64,000 bases of DNA from Rossellomorea sp. BNER. Its GTDB lineage: Bacteria; Bacillota; Bacilli; Bacillales; Bacillaceae_B. The position numbers and the translations under genes are program-made. The stretch spans positions 1 through 64,000 of the forward strand of contig JANAVG010000002.1 of assembly GCA_024213275.1 (NCBI GenBank), in the 5' to 3' direction. The notes beneath the pieces were generated by a model that was not told the origin of the DNA, did not search any database, and worked only from the letters and a program-made list of their open reading frames with translations. Of the stretch, positions 18,880-27,366 are shown piece after piece (the first letter of the stretch is position 1; each line of letters begins with the position of its first letter).

Positions 18880-19764
18880 ATGGACATCGATGGAGTTTTT
18901 TCAGGTGGGGGTATTAAAGGACTTGCGCTTTTAGGTGCGTATAAGGCATTAGAAGAAAAAGGATTTGTATTTAAGAGAGTGGCAGGAACAAGTGCAGGCG
19001 CAGTAGTAGCAGCATTTATTGCGTCAGGCTATAAAAGTGAAGAACTAATAAATGCTATGGGTAAAGTAGACCTTTCGGATTTATTAGATAAGAATTCATT
19101 TATTTTTAGTATTCCTTTCCTAAGATGGTTGAAAGTATATTGGAGTTTAGGGTTATACAAAGGTGCTGTTCTTGAAAAATGGGTTGAATCCAAATTAAAA
19201 GCAAAAGGGGTATATACATTCGCTGATTTGCCACCACATTCACTTAGGGTCATCGCTTCAGATTTATCAAATGGAAGATTATTAGTCTTGCCAGATGATC
19301 TCGAAAAATACGGAATTGCAAAAGAAACGTTCCCTGTAGCAAGAGCGATTCGAATGAGCGCTAGTATGCCATATTTTTTTGAACCAGTAAAACTAAGAAG
19401 TTTAGAAGGTGTAAGTAAAATCGTCGATGGTGGGGTGCTTAGTAATTTTCCGATGTGGCTTTTTGAGAATGATAATATAAAAAAATTACGACCAGTCGTT
19501 GGGATCAAGCTAAGTCCGAATATAGAAGAAAGACCAAAGAAGAAAATTGATAATGCCATTAACCTTTTCGAGGCGCTGTTTCATACTATGAAGGATGCCC
19601 ATGATTCCCGTTATATTTCAAGAAAGCATGAAAAAAATGTGATTTTCATACCGACAGAAGGGGTCTTTTCAACAGAGTTTTCTATAACAGAAGAAAAGAA
19701 GGAAGCTCTAATCCAATATGGTCACAGTCTAGCGGATGAATTTATCAAAACGTGGTCCTACTAA
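18880..19764 (+). CDS. yqhO: Patatin-like phospholipase YqhO
   Basis: A 294-residue bacterial patatin. It shows the oxyanion-hole glycine stretch FSGGGIKGLALLGAY, the nucleophile elbow GTSAG and the dyad aspartate in VDGGVLSNFP. The family are serine lipid acyl hydrolases. AGGAG lies seven bases before the ATG. The terminator after it is shared with yqhP. The physiological substrate is unknown. Confidence 0.92.
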   Translation: MDIDGVFSGGGIKGLALLGAYKALEEKGFVFKRVAGTSAGAVVAAFIASGYKSEELINAMGKVDLSDLLDKNSFIFSIPFLRWLKVYWSLGLYKGAVLEKWVESKLKAKGVYTFADLPPHSLRVIASDLSNGRLLVLPDDLEKYGIAKETFPVARAIRMSASMPYFFEPVKLRSLEGVSKIVDGGVLSNFPMWLFENDNIKKLRPVVGIKLSPNIEERPKKKIDNAINLFEALFHTMKDAHDSRYISRKHEKNVIFIPTEGVFSTEFSITEEKKEALIQYGHSLADEFIKTWSY

Positions 19765-19769
19765 AACTC

Positions 19770-19810
19770 GATAAAAAGCGGGTGGTGCCAGCACCACCCG
19801 CTTTTTTATA
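19770..19810. terminator. Bidirectional terminator between yqhO and yqhP
   Basis: AAAAAGCGGGTGGTG and CACCACCCGCTTTTTT form a strong stem with A- and T-runs on either side. It can end both convergent transcripts. Confidence 0.92.
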
Positions 19811-20162
19811 ATGAAGCTCTTTTGTTTTTTTTGTTCTTTTTGCCTTCAATGACGGTTAATTGTGCTTTCGATTTTTTTCTTATCGATTTCTTTTTTGGTT
19901 TTTGCCCTGAAGCACTTACAGTAGGATTTTTTTTCTTAATCCGTTTTTTAGACATTTTTGCTGCTTTTACAAAAGCTCGTTGCTCTTTGTTTTTTGGTTT
20001 TGAACTAAACCATTTGCGATAGATGAAATAGATGATTCCAGCTACAGCTGCATAAATAAATATACTCCTTAAAAGAGCGAGTGGATCTTTTATTAAAAAT
20101 GAGACTAAACCTATTGTGGCTAAAGATATTAGGATTACTGCCAGCAAATAGCGTGCCTTCAA
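19806..20162 (-). CDS. yqhP: Membrane protein YqhP
   Basis: A protein of about 118 residues with two N-terminal membrane helices (YLLAVILISLATIGLVSFL and SIFIYAAVAGIIYFIY) and a very basic Lys/Arg-rich cytoplasmic tail (KKSIRKKSKAQ and similar). TTG at 20162 lies seven bases after GGAGGGGG and is the likeliest start; the open frame runs a few codons further upstream. It is assigned by position and architecture; the function is unknown. Confidence 0.8.
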   Translation of the reverse strand: MKARYLLAVILISLATIGLVSFLIKDPLALLRSIFIYAAVAGIIYFIYRKWFSSKPKNKEQRAFVKAAKMSKKRIKKKNPTVSASGQKPKKKSIRKKSKAQLTVIEGKKNKKNKRASL

Positions 20163-20261
20163 GAAAGCCCCCTCCTTAAGAACCAATTTTCAGCTTATAC
20201 CGTATAGGAATAGATATCCCACCTTCTCCGTTCAAGTGGGAAAATTCGCCTTACATATAAT

Positions 20262-21206
20262 TTAGACAATTTCCTCTGTTTTTAATCGCGATTCTGTATC
20301 TTTTTCCATTTTTAATAGTTCATTAAAGGAAGCGATGGCCACTTCCACCTGATCATTTTTAGGTTCTTTAGTAGTCAAAAGCTGTAACCAAAGTCCTGGA
20401 TAGCCTAATACTTTTAATACTGGGACATCCCGTAATTTATTGGTTAGCTGTAAAACTTCAAATGAAATTCCTAATACGACAGGAATTAATGCTATTCGAT
20501 TTAAAACGCGAACATAAAGTGGTTCTGTCGGGACTAGCATATAAACGAAGACTCCTACAATAACTGTAAACAAGATAAAGCTGCTTCCGCAACGGTAATG
20601 CAATCTCGACTGCGCCTGAACATTTTCAACGGTTAATTCTAAATTATTCTCATACGTATTAATCACTTTATGTTCTGCACCGTGATATTGGAAAACCCTT
20701 TTAATTAATGGGGTAAGTGAAATGAAGTAGATATATACTAATAATAAGATAAGCTTAAAGAGGCCCTCGATCATGATTTGAGCAAAATCACCTGAAAAAA
20801 CTGGGCGAGTCAATTCAGCTAGAAAAACAGGGACTAATGTGAAGATGAATTTTCCGAACAAAAAGGACAAGACCCCTATAGCAGCGACTCCAAGGATCAT
20901 GGATAATTTAGAAACTTCCTGGTCTTTTATTTTTTCATCATCCTCAGGAGCTACTTCATACCTTTCAGATGAAAAGTTTAGATGCTTTGAACCATTTGCA
21001 CTTGCTTCGACAATCGCGACAATTCCTCTTAAAAAAGGTATTTTCTTTAACTTTTGTAGTATTGGTTTAGATTTTCTTGGTAAATGAAAATATTCAATAC
21101 TTTCATCGGTTCTTCTTATTGCTGTTATTGTATGATGTTTTCCACCAAACATTACACCTTCAACAACAGCTTGTCCCCCATATGCGGGTTTCTGATTTTT
21201 TTCCAT
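20262..21206 (-). CDS. yqhQ: DUF1385 membrane protein YqhQ
   Basis: A 314-residue DUF1385 protein: YGGQAVVEGVMFGG at the N-terminus, then several membrane helices, and the core PLIKRVFQYHGAEHK followed by TYEN and YRCGSSF. The His/Glu pair in YHGAEHK is strongly conserved in the family. The molecular role is not established. It is divergent from yqhR and keeps the B. subtilis order. Confidence 0.92.
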   Translation of the reverse strand: MEKNQKPAYGGQAVVEGVMFGGKHHTITAIRRTDESIEYFHLPRKSKPILQKLKKIPFLRGIVAIVEASANGSKHLNFSSERYEVAPEDDEKIKDQEVSKLSMILGVAAIGVLSFLFGKFIFTLVPVFLAELTRPVFSGDFAQIMIEGLFKLILLLVYIYFISLTPLIKRVFQYHGAEHKVINTYENNLELTVENVQAQSRLHYRCGSSFILFTVIVGVFVYMLVPTEPLYVRVLNRIALIPVVLGISFEVLQLTNKLRDVPVLKVLGYPGLWLQLLTTKEPKNDQVEVAIASFNELLKMEKDTESRLKTEEIV

Positions 21207-21370
21207 GTGTACACCAACCTATAGTAAATTTATAATTACCTTCTATTTTACTAAAAGTTCGCGCTCTATACTAGAAAAGCCTCCAATATAATGGAGATTT
21301 CTGTTCTCTTTAATAAAACATGAAAGACTTTCAACCATTTGGACATACTACCAAATGGAGGTGTAGTATT

Positions 21371-21901
21371 ATGTCTGATCAACCTGAAAAAGCACAAGAC
21401 CCTAAATTAGAACAAAATAAATCTGAGAAACCGATGTCATTTATCACAATGGTCGTTATTACGGGATTCATAGGTGGTCTTCTTTGGAGTAGTATCGCTT
21501 ATATTTGTTACATGTTCTCATTCACGCAGATTGAACCAAATATTATTCTTGAACCATGGGCAATTGGCCAATGGAAGGATACTTGGCTAGGAATTGTGAT
21601 TTCGATTTTTGCCTATGGCATTGTATCAATAGGTGTTGCATTAGTGTATTATGGCATTTTAAAGAAAATAAAGTCAGTCTGGGCAGGAGCTGCTTATGGT
21701 ATTGCCCTCTTTCTGGTAGTTTTCCTCGTTTTACACCCGTTATTTTCAAGTATGAAACCAGTTACTGAATTAGATTATAATACAATTATTACGACGATTT
21801 GTCTTTATATTTTGTATGGAGTTTTCATTGGTTATTCGATCTCTTATGAAGAAAATGAGCTTCGTCATCAATCAGAAAAGCAAGAAACTAGGTCATCCTA
21901 A
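21371..21901 (+). CDS. yqhR: YqhR family membrane protein
   Basis: A 176-residue protein with four predicted membrane helices (starting MVVITGFIGGLLWSSIAYI; LGIVISIFAYGIVSIGVAL; YGIALFLVVFLVLHPLF; TICLYILYGVFIGYSI). ATG 21371 is chosen because GGAGGTG lies nine bases upstream; the frame is open further back without a ribosome site. It matches YqhR by position and topology. Confidence 0.87.
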   Translation: MSDQPEKAQDPKLEQNKSEKPMSFITMVVITGFIGGLLWSSIAYICYMFSFTQIEPNIILEPWAIGQWKDTWLGIVISIFAYGIVSIGVALVYYGILKKIKSVWAGAAYGIALFLVVFLVLHPLFSSMKPVTELDYNTIITTICLYILYGVFIGYSISYEENELRHQSEKQETRSS

Positions 21902-21947
21902 CCTAATTTTTAGACTATTAAGTAGTTTTTGTTAATTTATTTATGTT

Positions 21948-21979
21948 AGAATGTTCTTGGTGAACATTCTATTTTTTTT
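21948..21979 (+). terminator. Terminator between yqhR and aroQ
   Basis: AGAATGTTC and GAACATTCT form a perfect 9-bp stem with a 5-base loop, followed by eight T. It ends only 12 bases before the aroQ start, so it might also act as an attenuator in the aroQ leader. Confidence 0.85.
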
Positions 21980-21991
21980 AGGGGAGCAACC

Positions 21992-22444
21992 ATGAATAAA
22001 TTATTACTTATGAACGGCCCTAATTTAAATCGATTAGGGAAAAGAGAGCCTGAAATATATGGGGATACGACACTAACTGACCTAGAAGATCGCTTAAAAA
22101 TTCTTTCGAAAGAAGAAGGATATGTTCTTGAGTGTTTTCAATCTAATCATGAAGGAGAGATTATTGATCGCATTCATGAAGCAGAAGACAAAGATCTGAA
22201 AGGAATCATTCTAAATCCAGGAGCTTTCACTCATTATAGCTATGCGATTCGAGATGCCATTTCTTCGGTTAGCCTACCTGTCATTGAGATACATATTTCA
22301 AATGTTCATCAGCGTGAAGCCTTTAGACATCATTCTGTAACAGCGGGAGTAACCATCGGACAGATTGTAGGCTTAGGGTTGTACGGATATGAATTAGCTA
22401 TACGAGCATTAGTTCATCATTTAAGGGGAGAGGATACGAAATGA
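21992..22444 (+). CDS. aroQ: Type II 3-dehydroquinate dehydratase
   Basis: A 150-residue type II dehydroquinase that converts 3-dehydroquinate to 3-dehydroshikimate. The signature [17 protein letters not shown] includes the catalytic Arg and the lid tyrosine. [31 protein letters not shown] and [17 protein letters not shown] complete the active site. Its stop overlaps the papA start. Together with aroK it gives two shikimate-pathway steps in this window. Confidence 0.96.
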   Translation: MNKLLLMNGPNLNRLGKREPEIYGDTTLTDLEDRLKILSKEEGYVLECFQSNHEGEIIDRIHEAEDKDLKGIILNPGAFTHYSYAIRDAISSVSLPVIEIHISNVHQREAFRHHSVTAGVTIGQIVGLGLYGYELAIRALVHHLRGEDTK

Positions 22445-23502
22445 CAAAGTTAACAAATCTTAGAGAAACTTTTTCAAAAGAAGGTATTGATGCCATCCTT
22501 ATTACAAGTGCTTATAATCGTCGATACATGACAAACTTCACGGGTTCATCAGGTGTTGTGCTAATCACAGAGGATAAAGCCCTTTTTATCACAGATTTTC
22601 GTTACATAGAACAGGCGACTGAGCAAGCAGCAGACTTTGAGATTATTCAGCATAAAGGACCTATTCCTGAAGAAGTAGCATCACAAGTCGCGAAACTTGG
22701 TATTAAAAAATTAGGATTTGAAAAAGATTATATAACGTATACTTCGTTTGAATCATATCGTAAACATGTGAAAGCAGAACTTATTCCGGTATCACAAGTA
22801 ATTGAAAATTTACGCTTGATTAAGACATCAACTGAGATTAATATATTAAAGGATGCCGCAGATATTGCGGATGCTGCATTTAAGCACATCATAGATTTTA
22901 TCAAGCCTGGAATTACAGAACTTGAGGTTTCAAATGAATTGGAATTCTTTATGAGAAAAAGTGGTGCAACATCATCATCCTTCGATATTATTGTTGCATC
23001 CGGTTATCGTTCTGCACTTCCACATGGTGTCGCAAGTGACAAAATGATTGAAAAAGGTGATTTTGTTACACTAGATTATGGTGCATACTACAAAGGATAT
23101 GCTTCAGATATGACTCGTACAGTTGCAGTAGGGGAACCAAGTGAAAAGCTGAAGGAAATTTATGATGTTGTTTTGGAAGCTCAGTTACGGTCAATGGATG
23201 GAATTAAGCCTGGCATGACTGGTAAGGATGCAGATGCCATTGCTCGTGATTATATCACTGAAAAAGGATATGGTGAGAACTTTGGTCACTCACTAGGACA
23301 TGGAATAGGTCTAGAAGTTCATGAAGGACCAGGATTATCTTTCCGATCTGAAATTGAATTGAAGCCTGGAATGGTAGTCACAGTAGAACCAGGTGTTTAT
23401 GTCCAAGGAATCGGAGGAGTTCGTATTGAGGATGATACGATCATCACTGAAAATGGTAACGAAACACTTACCATCTCACCAAAGGATCTTATTATTCTTT
23501 AA
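22441..23502 (+). CDS. papA: Xaa-Pro dipeptidase / M24 aminopeptidase
   Basis: A 353-residue M24B pita-bread metallopeptidase (YqhT type) acting on X-Pro bonds. The five metal ligands are visible: the Asp of [18 protein letters not shown] (two Asp), the His of [17 protein letters not shown], the Glu of TVEPGVYV and the Glu of GGVRIEDD. The N-terminal creatinase-like domain covers about residues 1-130. It overlaps aroQ by four bases and precedes efp. Confidence 0.93.
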   Translation: MTKLTNLRETFSKEGIDAILITSAYNRRYMTNFTGSSGVVLITEDKALFITDFRYIEQATEQAADFEIIQHKGPIPEEVASQVAKLGIKKLGFEKDYITYTSFESYRKHVKAELIPVSQVIENLRLIKTSTEINILKDAADIADAAFKHIIDFIKPGITELEVSNELEFFMRKSGATSSSFDIIVASGYRSALPHGVASDKMIEKGDFVTLDYGAYYKGYASDMTRTVAVGEPSEKLKEIYDVVLEAQLRSMDGIKPGMTGKDADAIARDYITEKGYGENFGHSLGHGIGLEVHEGPGLSFRSEIELKPGMVVTVEPGVYVQGIGGVRIEDDTIITENGNETLTISPKDLIIL

Positions 23503-23580
23503 GTAGGGTATCTGACTTAGAGAAGGAATGATGTCGTTGTCACTTTAAATCAGCGGCTTGAACTACAGGAGGAATAAAAC

Positions 23581-24138
23581 ATGATTTCAGTAAATGATTT
23601 TCGTACAGGATTAACAATTGAAGTAGACAATGGTATTTGGAGAGTTATTGATTTCCAACATGTTAAACCAGGAAAAGGTGCAGCGTTTGTTCGTTCTAAA
23701 CTTCGTAATCTTCGCACAGGTGCAATTCAAGAAAAAACGTTCCGTGCCGGAGAAAAAGTAGGTAAAGCACAAATCGATAATCGAAAAATGCAATATTTAT
23801 ATGCAAATGGGGATATGCATGTTTTCATGGATAACGAATCCTATGAACAAATTGAATTAGCTGCGAGTGCTATCGAATATGAACTAAAGTTTCTTAAAGA
23901 AAACATGGAAGTTTCTATCATGATGTACCATGGTGAAACATTAGGGATTGAATTACCAAATTCGGTAGAATTAACGGTTACTGAAACCGAGCCAGGGATT
24001 AAAGGCGACACTGCGTCTGGTGGATCGAAACCAGCAACTGTTGAAACTGGATTAACGGTTAACGTTCCTTTCTTCGTAAATGAGGGAGACGTTTTAGTCA
24101 TTAATACAACGGACGGATCATATGTATCCCGTGCTTAA
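23581..24138 (+). CDS. efp: Translation elongation factor P
   Basis: A 185-residue EF-P with three OB-like domains. The KOW-like domain has [19 protein letters not shown], whose Lys in the PGKG loop is the tip that contacts the P-site tRNA. The C-terminal domain has the conserved [20 protein letters not shown] rescues ribosomes stalled at polyproline. A strong AGGAGGA site precedes the ATG, and a terminator follows. Confidence 0.97.
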   Translation: MISVNDFRTGLTIEVDNGIWRVIDFQHVKPGKGAAFVRSKLRNLRTGAIQEKTFRAGEKVGKAQIDNRKMQYLYANGDMHVFMDNESYEQIELAASAIEYELKFLKENMEVSIMMYHGETLGIELPNSVELTVTETEPGIKGDTASGGSKPATVETGLTVNVPFFVNEGDVLVINTTDGSYVSRA

Positions 24139-24160
24139 TCAAATATGAATATTTTCAGGA

Positions 24161-24193
24161 AGAGGTGCTCTATTTATAGAGCATCTTTTTTTG
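24161..24193 (+). terminator. Terminator of efp
   Basis: GGTGCTCTA and TAGAGCATC form a stem with a four-base loop, followed by seven T. Confidence 0.88.
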
Positions 24194-24385
24194 TATGTGA
24201 AATTTTCATTTGCTACTGAAACATTTGCAAAAATGTATACATGCAAAACTTTAGTTTTTTATTTCATATTTATAAATAGAAAGATGTTAAAAAGTAAATT
24301 TTATCATTACTTATATGGATATATATTCTTCTTAGTTAATAAAAATTTAAAAAAATACAAAATAACCATTGACTAACTCCGAATA

Positions 24386-24413
24386 TTGCAGTAAGTTTTA
24401 TAATAAATATAAT
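24386..24413 (+). promoter_or_regulatory. Sigma-A-type promoter of the transcarbamylase gene
   Basis: TTGCAG at 24386, a 16-base spacer and a perfect TATAAT at 24408-24413. It predicts a transcript start near 24420, almost exactly at the first in-frame ATG. Confidence 0.55.
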
Positions 24414-24418
24414 ATAAA

Positions 24419-25366
24419 ATGAATATTTATTCAAATAGAGGAGGGCTTGTTATCAAACATATTTTAACTTTAAAAGAACTAAGCGAACATGAAATTGGTG
24501 ACATTGTTACGGAAGGAATTAAAGTAAAGAAACATCCGCAAGATTATTATTCAGCACTTGAAAAAAAAGGATTGCTACTTATGTTTCAAAAAACATCCAC
24601 GAGAACGACACTTTCCTACCAATCTGCGATACATCAATTAGGCGGATATGCTGTAGAGCTAGATTGGGATAAAAGCAATTTTACGATTTCTCCTATTAAG
24701 TATGAATCACGCTATGCTTCAAGAAACTGCGATATTATGATGGCGCGTTTAAAAAAGTTCAGCGATATAGTGGAACTTGCCAAGTATTCTTCAGTTCCAG
24801 TTATAAACGGGTGCTGCGATAAATATCATCCATCACAAGCATTGGCTGATATGATGACAATTTACGAGATAAAAAAACAATTTGAAGGGGTGACACTTAC
24901 ATTTGCAGGAATTCATAATAATGTAACCAACTCTTTAATCATTGCCGCATTAAAACTGGGTGTAAAACTACAATTAGTTACTCCAATGATTAATGAAGCT
25001 TCGTGGGATAAAGAGCTTATGGAAGAAGCGAAGAAGAGTGGGAATATCATACACTTATCTAGTTTAGAGGAGGCGATTGCTGCCACTGATTTTATTTATA
25101 CAGATACATGGGTGGATATGGAGTACTTTAATGATCCAATGTATGAGAAAGAAAAACAGACAAGAATCAACCAAATGAGTCCGTACTCTATTACAAAGGA
25201 TAATTTAAAAGGCTACACGCCATTCATCATGCATGATATGCCTGTTCATCCCGGATTTGAAATAGAGGAGGATTTAATAGAGTCTGAGAATTCTATTATT
25301 TATACACAAGCTGAAAACAGAATGCATGCTCAAAAAGCATTATTGATGCATCTTCTATCAAAATAA
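24419..25366 (+). CDS. Atypical aspartate/ornithine carbamoyltransferase family protein
   Basis: A 315-residue transcarbamylase-fold protein. The carbamoyl-phosphate loop reads KTSTRTT rather than the usual STRTR. The second-domain entry HPSQALADMMTIYE is normal. The catalytic HCLP loop of ornithine carbamoyltransferase is replaced by MHDMPVHPGFEI, so the canonical Cys is missing and the ornithine-binding SMG loop is not recognisable. The amino-group acceptor is therefore probably not ornithine. The start is uncertain. ATG 24419 has no ribosome site and lies at the predicted transcript start. A strong GAGGAGGG at 24438-24445 is followed only by GTT (24449) and ATC (24452) in frame, just before KHILTLKELS, where family proteins begin. 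The gene is monocistronic and is not part of the usual Bacillus order here. Confidence 0.8.
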   Translation: MNIYSNRGGLVIKHILTLKELSEHEIGDIVTEGIKVKKHPQDYYSALEKKGLLLMFQKTSTRTTLSYQSAIHQLGGYAVELDWDKSNFTISPIKYESRYASRNCDIMMARLKKFSDIVELAKYSSVPVINGCCDKYHPSQALADMMTIYEIKKQFEGVTLTFAGIHNNVTNSLIIAALKLGVKLQLVTPMINEASWDKELMEEAKKSGNIIHLSSLEEAIAATDFIYTDTWVDMEYFNDPMYEKEKQTRINQMSPYSITKDNLKGYTPFIMHDMPVHPGFEIEEDLIESENSIIYTQAENRMHAQKALLMHLLSK

Positions 25367-25377
25367 CCCTAAAGATT

Positions 25378-25410
25378 ATTAAAGACGTACATCGATACGT
25401 CTTTTTTTGT
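25378..25410 (+). terminator. Terminator of the transcarbamylase gene
   Basis: AAAGACGTA and TACGTCTTT form a stem around CATCGA, with seven T following. Confidence 0.88.
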
Positions 25411-25474
25411 TGTATAGGAAATTATAAACTACAAAAATGTTGATAATCATGAAAATGATCCTCTAAATCCGACT

Positions 25475-25587
25475 TCAGCGCTAAAGCCCCGGAAGTCAAA
25501 CCCAAGCAAGGAAGGAAGGGATAGGCAGCCCTTCTTTCCTTGCTCGTCTTTAACTTATCGGGGCTAAACGGAGCACTTGCGCTTTTT
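25475..25587 (-). repeat. Interspersed palindromic repeat, minus orientation
   Basis: Read on the minus strand, the element begins AAAAAGCGCAAGTGCTCCG and contains a long internal inverted repeat (AAGCAAGGAAGGAAGGG against CCCTTCTTTCCTTGCT). It ends with CCGGGGCTTTAGCGCTG. The layout (GC-rich AGCGC ends around a long private hairpin) matches the two larger elements near 33.5 kb. It appears to be a non-coding Bacillaceae REP-like element, between the transcarbamylase gene and spoIIIAA. Confidence 0.7.
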
Positions 25588-25622
25588 GTTCTTGTTTCTT
25601 TTTTTCTACGACTTCAATAGTT

Positions 25623-25651
25623 GTCATATTCTTCTTTACATAGAATACATT
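25623..25651 (+). promoter_or_regulatory. Candidate sigma-E promoter of the spoIIIA operon
   Basis: GTCATATT at 25623-25630, then 13 bases, then AATACATT at 25644-25651, resembles the sigma-E -35 (ATATT) and -10 (CATACAAT-like) elements. The spoIIIA operon is transcribed by sigma-E in the mother cell of B. subtilis, which fits. Confidence 0.6.
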
Positions 25652-25687
25652 TTAGTATCGGGAGGCATGTACAAAGGAGGAGGAATT

Positions 25688-26611
25688 ATGGAAGAAGTCT
25701 TATCTGTCATACCACTAAACATTGCAGAAAAAATTCAAGCCTTGCCAACAGATTTGAAAGACCACATAGAAGAAATTCGTATTCGTATTAATCGTCCTCT
25801 CGAAGTAACAATAAATGGAAATCCGCAATTTCTTTCATACACTGTCACTAATAATGATGCAGAACTTTTAATCAATAAACTTGCCCAACATTCATTTTAT
25901 ACTCTTGAAGAAGAGTTGAAACGGGGTTATATCACCATCGATGGTGGGCATCGAGTTGGACTTGCGGGGAAGGTCATTCTCGAAGCTGGAAGGGTAAAGG
26001 CCATTCGTCATCTATCTTCTTTCAACATAAGAATTGCCAGGGAGAAGCCGGGGATTTCGGAAAAACTCCTTCCTTACCTCTTTAAGAACCAATGGAAACA
26101 CACCATGATTATTGGTTCTCCGCAAACAGGGAAAACGACCCTTCTTAGAGATATTGCCAGAATGATTTCTACGGGAATTCCTGATGAAAATATTCTGCCG
26201 CAAAAGGTGGGAATTGTAGATGAACGTTCAGAAATAGCGGGCTGTGTTAATGGCGTTCCGCAACTTCATTTTGGTCCCAGGGTAGACATTTTGGATGCTT
26301 GTCCGAAGGCAGAGGGAATGATGATGCTAATCAGATCCATGAGTCCAGATGTTATTGTGGTGGATGAAATTGGACGAGAAGAAGATGGTCAAGCCATTTT
26401 GGAGGCGGTGAATGCAGGAATCACTTTAATCATGACGACACATGGTTCCTCATTCGAAGAGATTAAACAAAGGCCATTTATTAAAGACATTGTTGAACTT
26501 CATACAATTGAAAGATATATAGAATTGAAGAGAGGTCAGGCACCCGGAGCGATCACTAATATAAAAGATCAATGGGGAAATTCTCTTGTTCATAAAGTGG
26601 GTGTAACCTAA
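25688..26611 (+). CDS. spoIIIAA: Stage III sporulation ATPase SpoIIIAA
   Basis: A 307-residue secretion-type ATPase of the mother cell-forespore feeding-tube complex. The Walker A motif is IIGSPQTGKTTLLRDIA at about residues 139-155. Walker B is VIVVDEIGREED. The N-terminal ring-forming domain includes EEIRIRINRPLEV. ATG 25688 follows AAAGGAGGAGG; an open frame running further upstream overlaps the repeat element and is not used. It is the first gene of spoIIIAA-AH. Confidence 0.95.
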   Translation: MEEVLSVIPLNIAEKIQALPTDLKDHIEEIRIRINRPLEVTINGNPQFLSYTVTNNDAELLINKLAQHSFYTLEEELKRGYITIDGGHRVGLAGKVILEAGRVKAIRHLSSFNIRIAREKPGISEKLLPYLFKNQWKHTMIIGSPQTGKTTLLRDIARMISTGIPDENILPQKVGIVDERSEIAGCVNGVPQLHFGPRVDILDACPKAEGMMMLIRSMSPDVIVVDEIGREEDGQAILEAVNAGITLIMTTHGSSFEEIKQRPFIKDIVELHTIERYIELKRGQAPGAITNIKDQWGNSLVHKVGVT

Positions 26612-27127
26612 ATGATAAAAATAATTGGCGCCGTGTTTATTCTACTATCAACATCATGGGCTGGTTTTGAAGCAAGTAAATATTTGAGTGAACGAACCAA
26701 ACAACTACGAATTTTTAAGGTAGCTTTACAGAGCTTAGAGGCAGAAATTATGTACGGACATACTCCGCTACATGAGGCTTCTAGGAAATTAGCCAAGCAG
26801 CTTCAAAAGCCTGTTGCATGGTTTTTTGAAAGCTTTTCAAACAAGCTTACTAGTAAAGAAACAACAGTAAAGGAAGCTTGGGAGGAAAGCCTAAATGAGG
26901 TTTGGAAGCTTACGGCATTAAAGTCTGGTGAGTATGAGGTATTAAAGCAGTTTGGTGAGAATTTAGGTAAACATGATCGAGTCACACAGCAAAAGCAAAT
27001 TCTCCTCGCTTTGACGCATTTAGAACGGGAAGAACAAGAAGCTCAAGACCGACAAAAACGATATGAAAAAATGACGAAAAGTTTAGGGTTTTTATCAGGC
27101 CTACTTCTCATCATTTTATTGCTTTAA
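26612..27127 (+). CDS. spoIIIAB: Stage III sporulation protein SpoIIIAB
   Basis: A 171-residue GspF/T2SSF-like protein with an N-terminal hydrophobic helix (IKIIGAVFILLSTSWAGFEA), a helical domain (LEAEIMYGHTPLHEA is typical) and a C-terminal helix (SLGFLSGLLLIILLL). It forms the platform of the SpoIIIA complex. Its ATG directly abuts the spoIIIAA stop, indicating coupling. Confidence 0.93.
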   Translation: MIKIIGAVFILLSTSWAGFEASKYLSERTKQLRIFKVALQSLEAEIMYGHTPLHEASRKLAKQLQKPVAWFFESFSNKLTSKETTVKEAWEESLNEVWKLTALKSGEYEVLKQFGENLGKHDRVTQQKQILLALTHLEREEQEAQDRQKRYEKMTKSLGFLSGLLLIILLL

Positions 27128-27145
27128 TGATCAGGAGGGGAATAA

Positions 27146-27352
27146 ATGGGCATTGAAGTCGATGTAATTTTTAAAATTGCTGGTGTTGGCATTGTCGTCG
27201 CGTTTCTCCATACCATATTAGATCAGGTGGGGAAGAAAGAATATGCACAGTGGGTCACATTATTCGGATTCATCTACATCCTCTTTATGGTGGCGTCAAT
27301 CGTAGATGATTTGTTTCAAAAAATCAAATCAGTTTTCTTATTTCAGGGCTAG
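27146..27352 (+). CDS. spoIIIAC: Stage III sporulation protein SpoIIIAC
   Basis: A 68-residue protein with two membrane helices (KIAGVGIVVAFLHTILDQV and VTLFGFIYILFMVASIV). The size and the GVGIVVAFLHTILDQVGKKE core are typical of SpoIIIAC. AGGAGGGG precedes the ATG. It is a small channel-associated subunit. Confidence 0.93.
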   Translation: MGIEVDVIFKIAGVGIVVAFLHTILDQVGKKEYAQWVTLFGFIYILFMVASIVDDLFQKIKSVFLFQG

Positions 27353-27366
27353 AGGGGGAATAAGCG

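Noticed and set aside
19029..19559. 176-codon minus-strand frame inside yqhO
   Set aside because: It is an antisense shadow of a patatin gene with clear motifs on the plus strand.
24191..24376. 61-codon frame after efp
   Set aside because: Extremely AT-rich, starts within the efp terminator and has no ribosome site.
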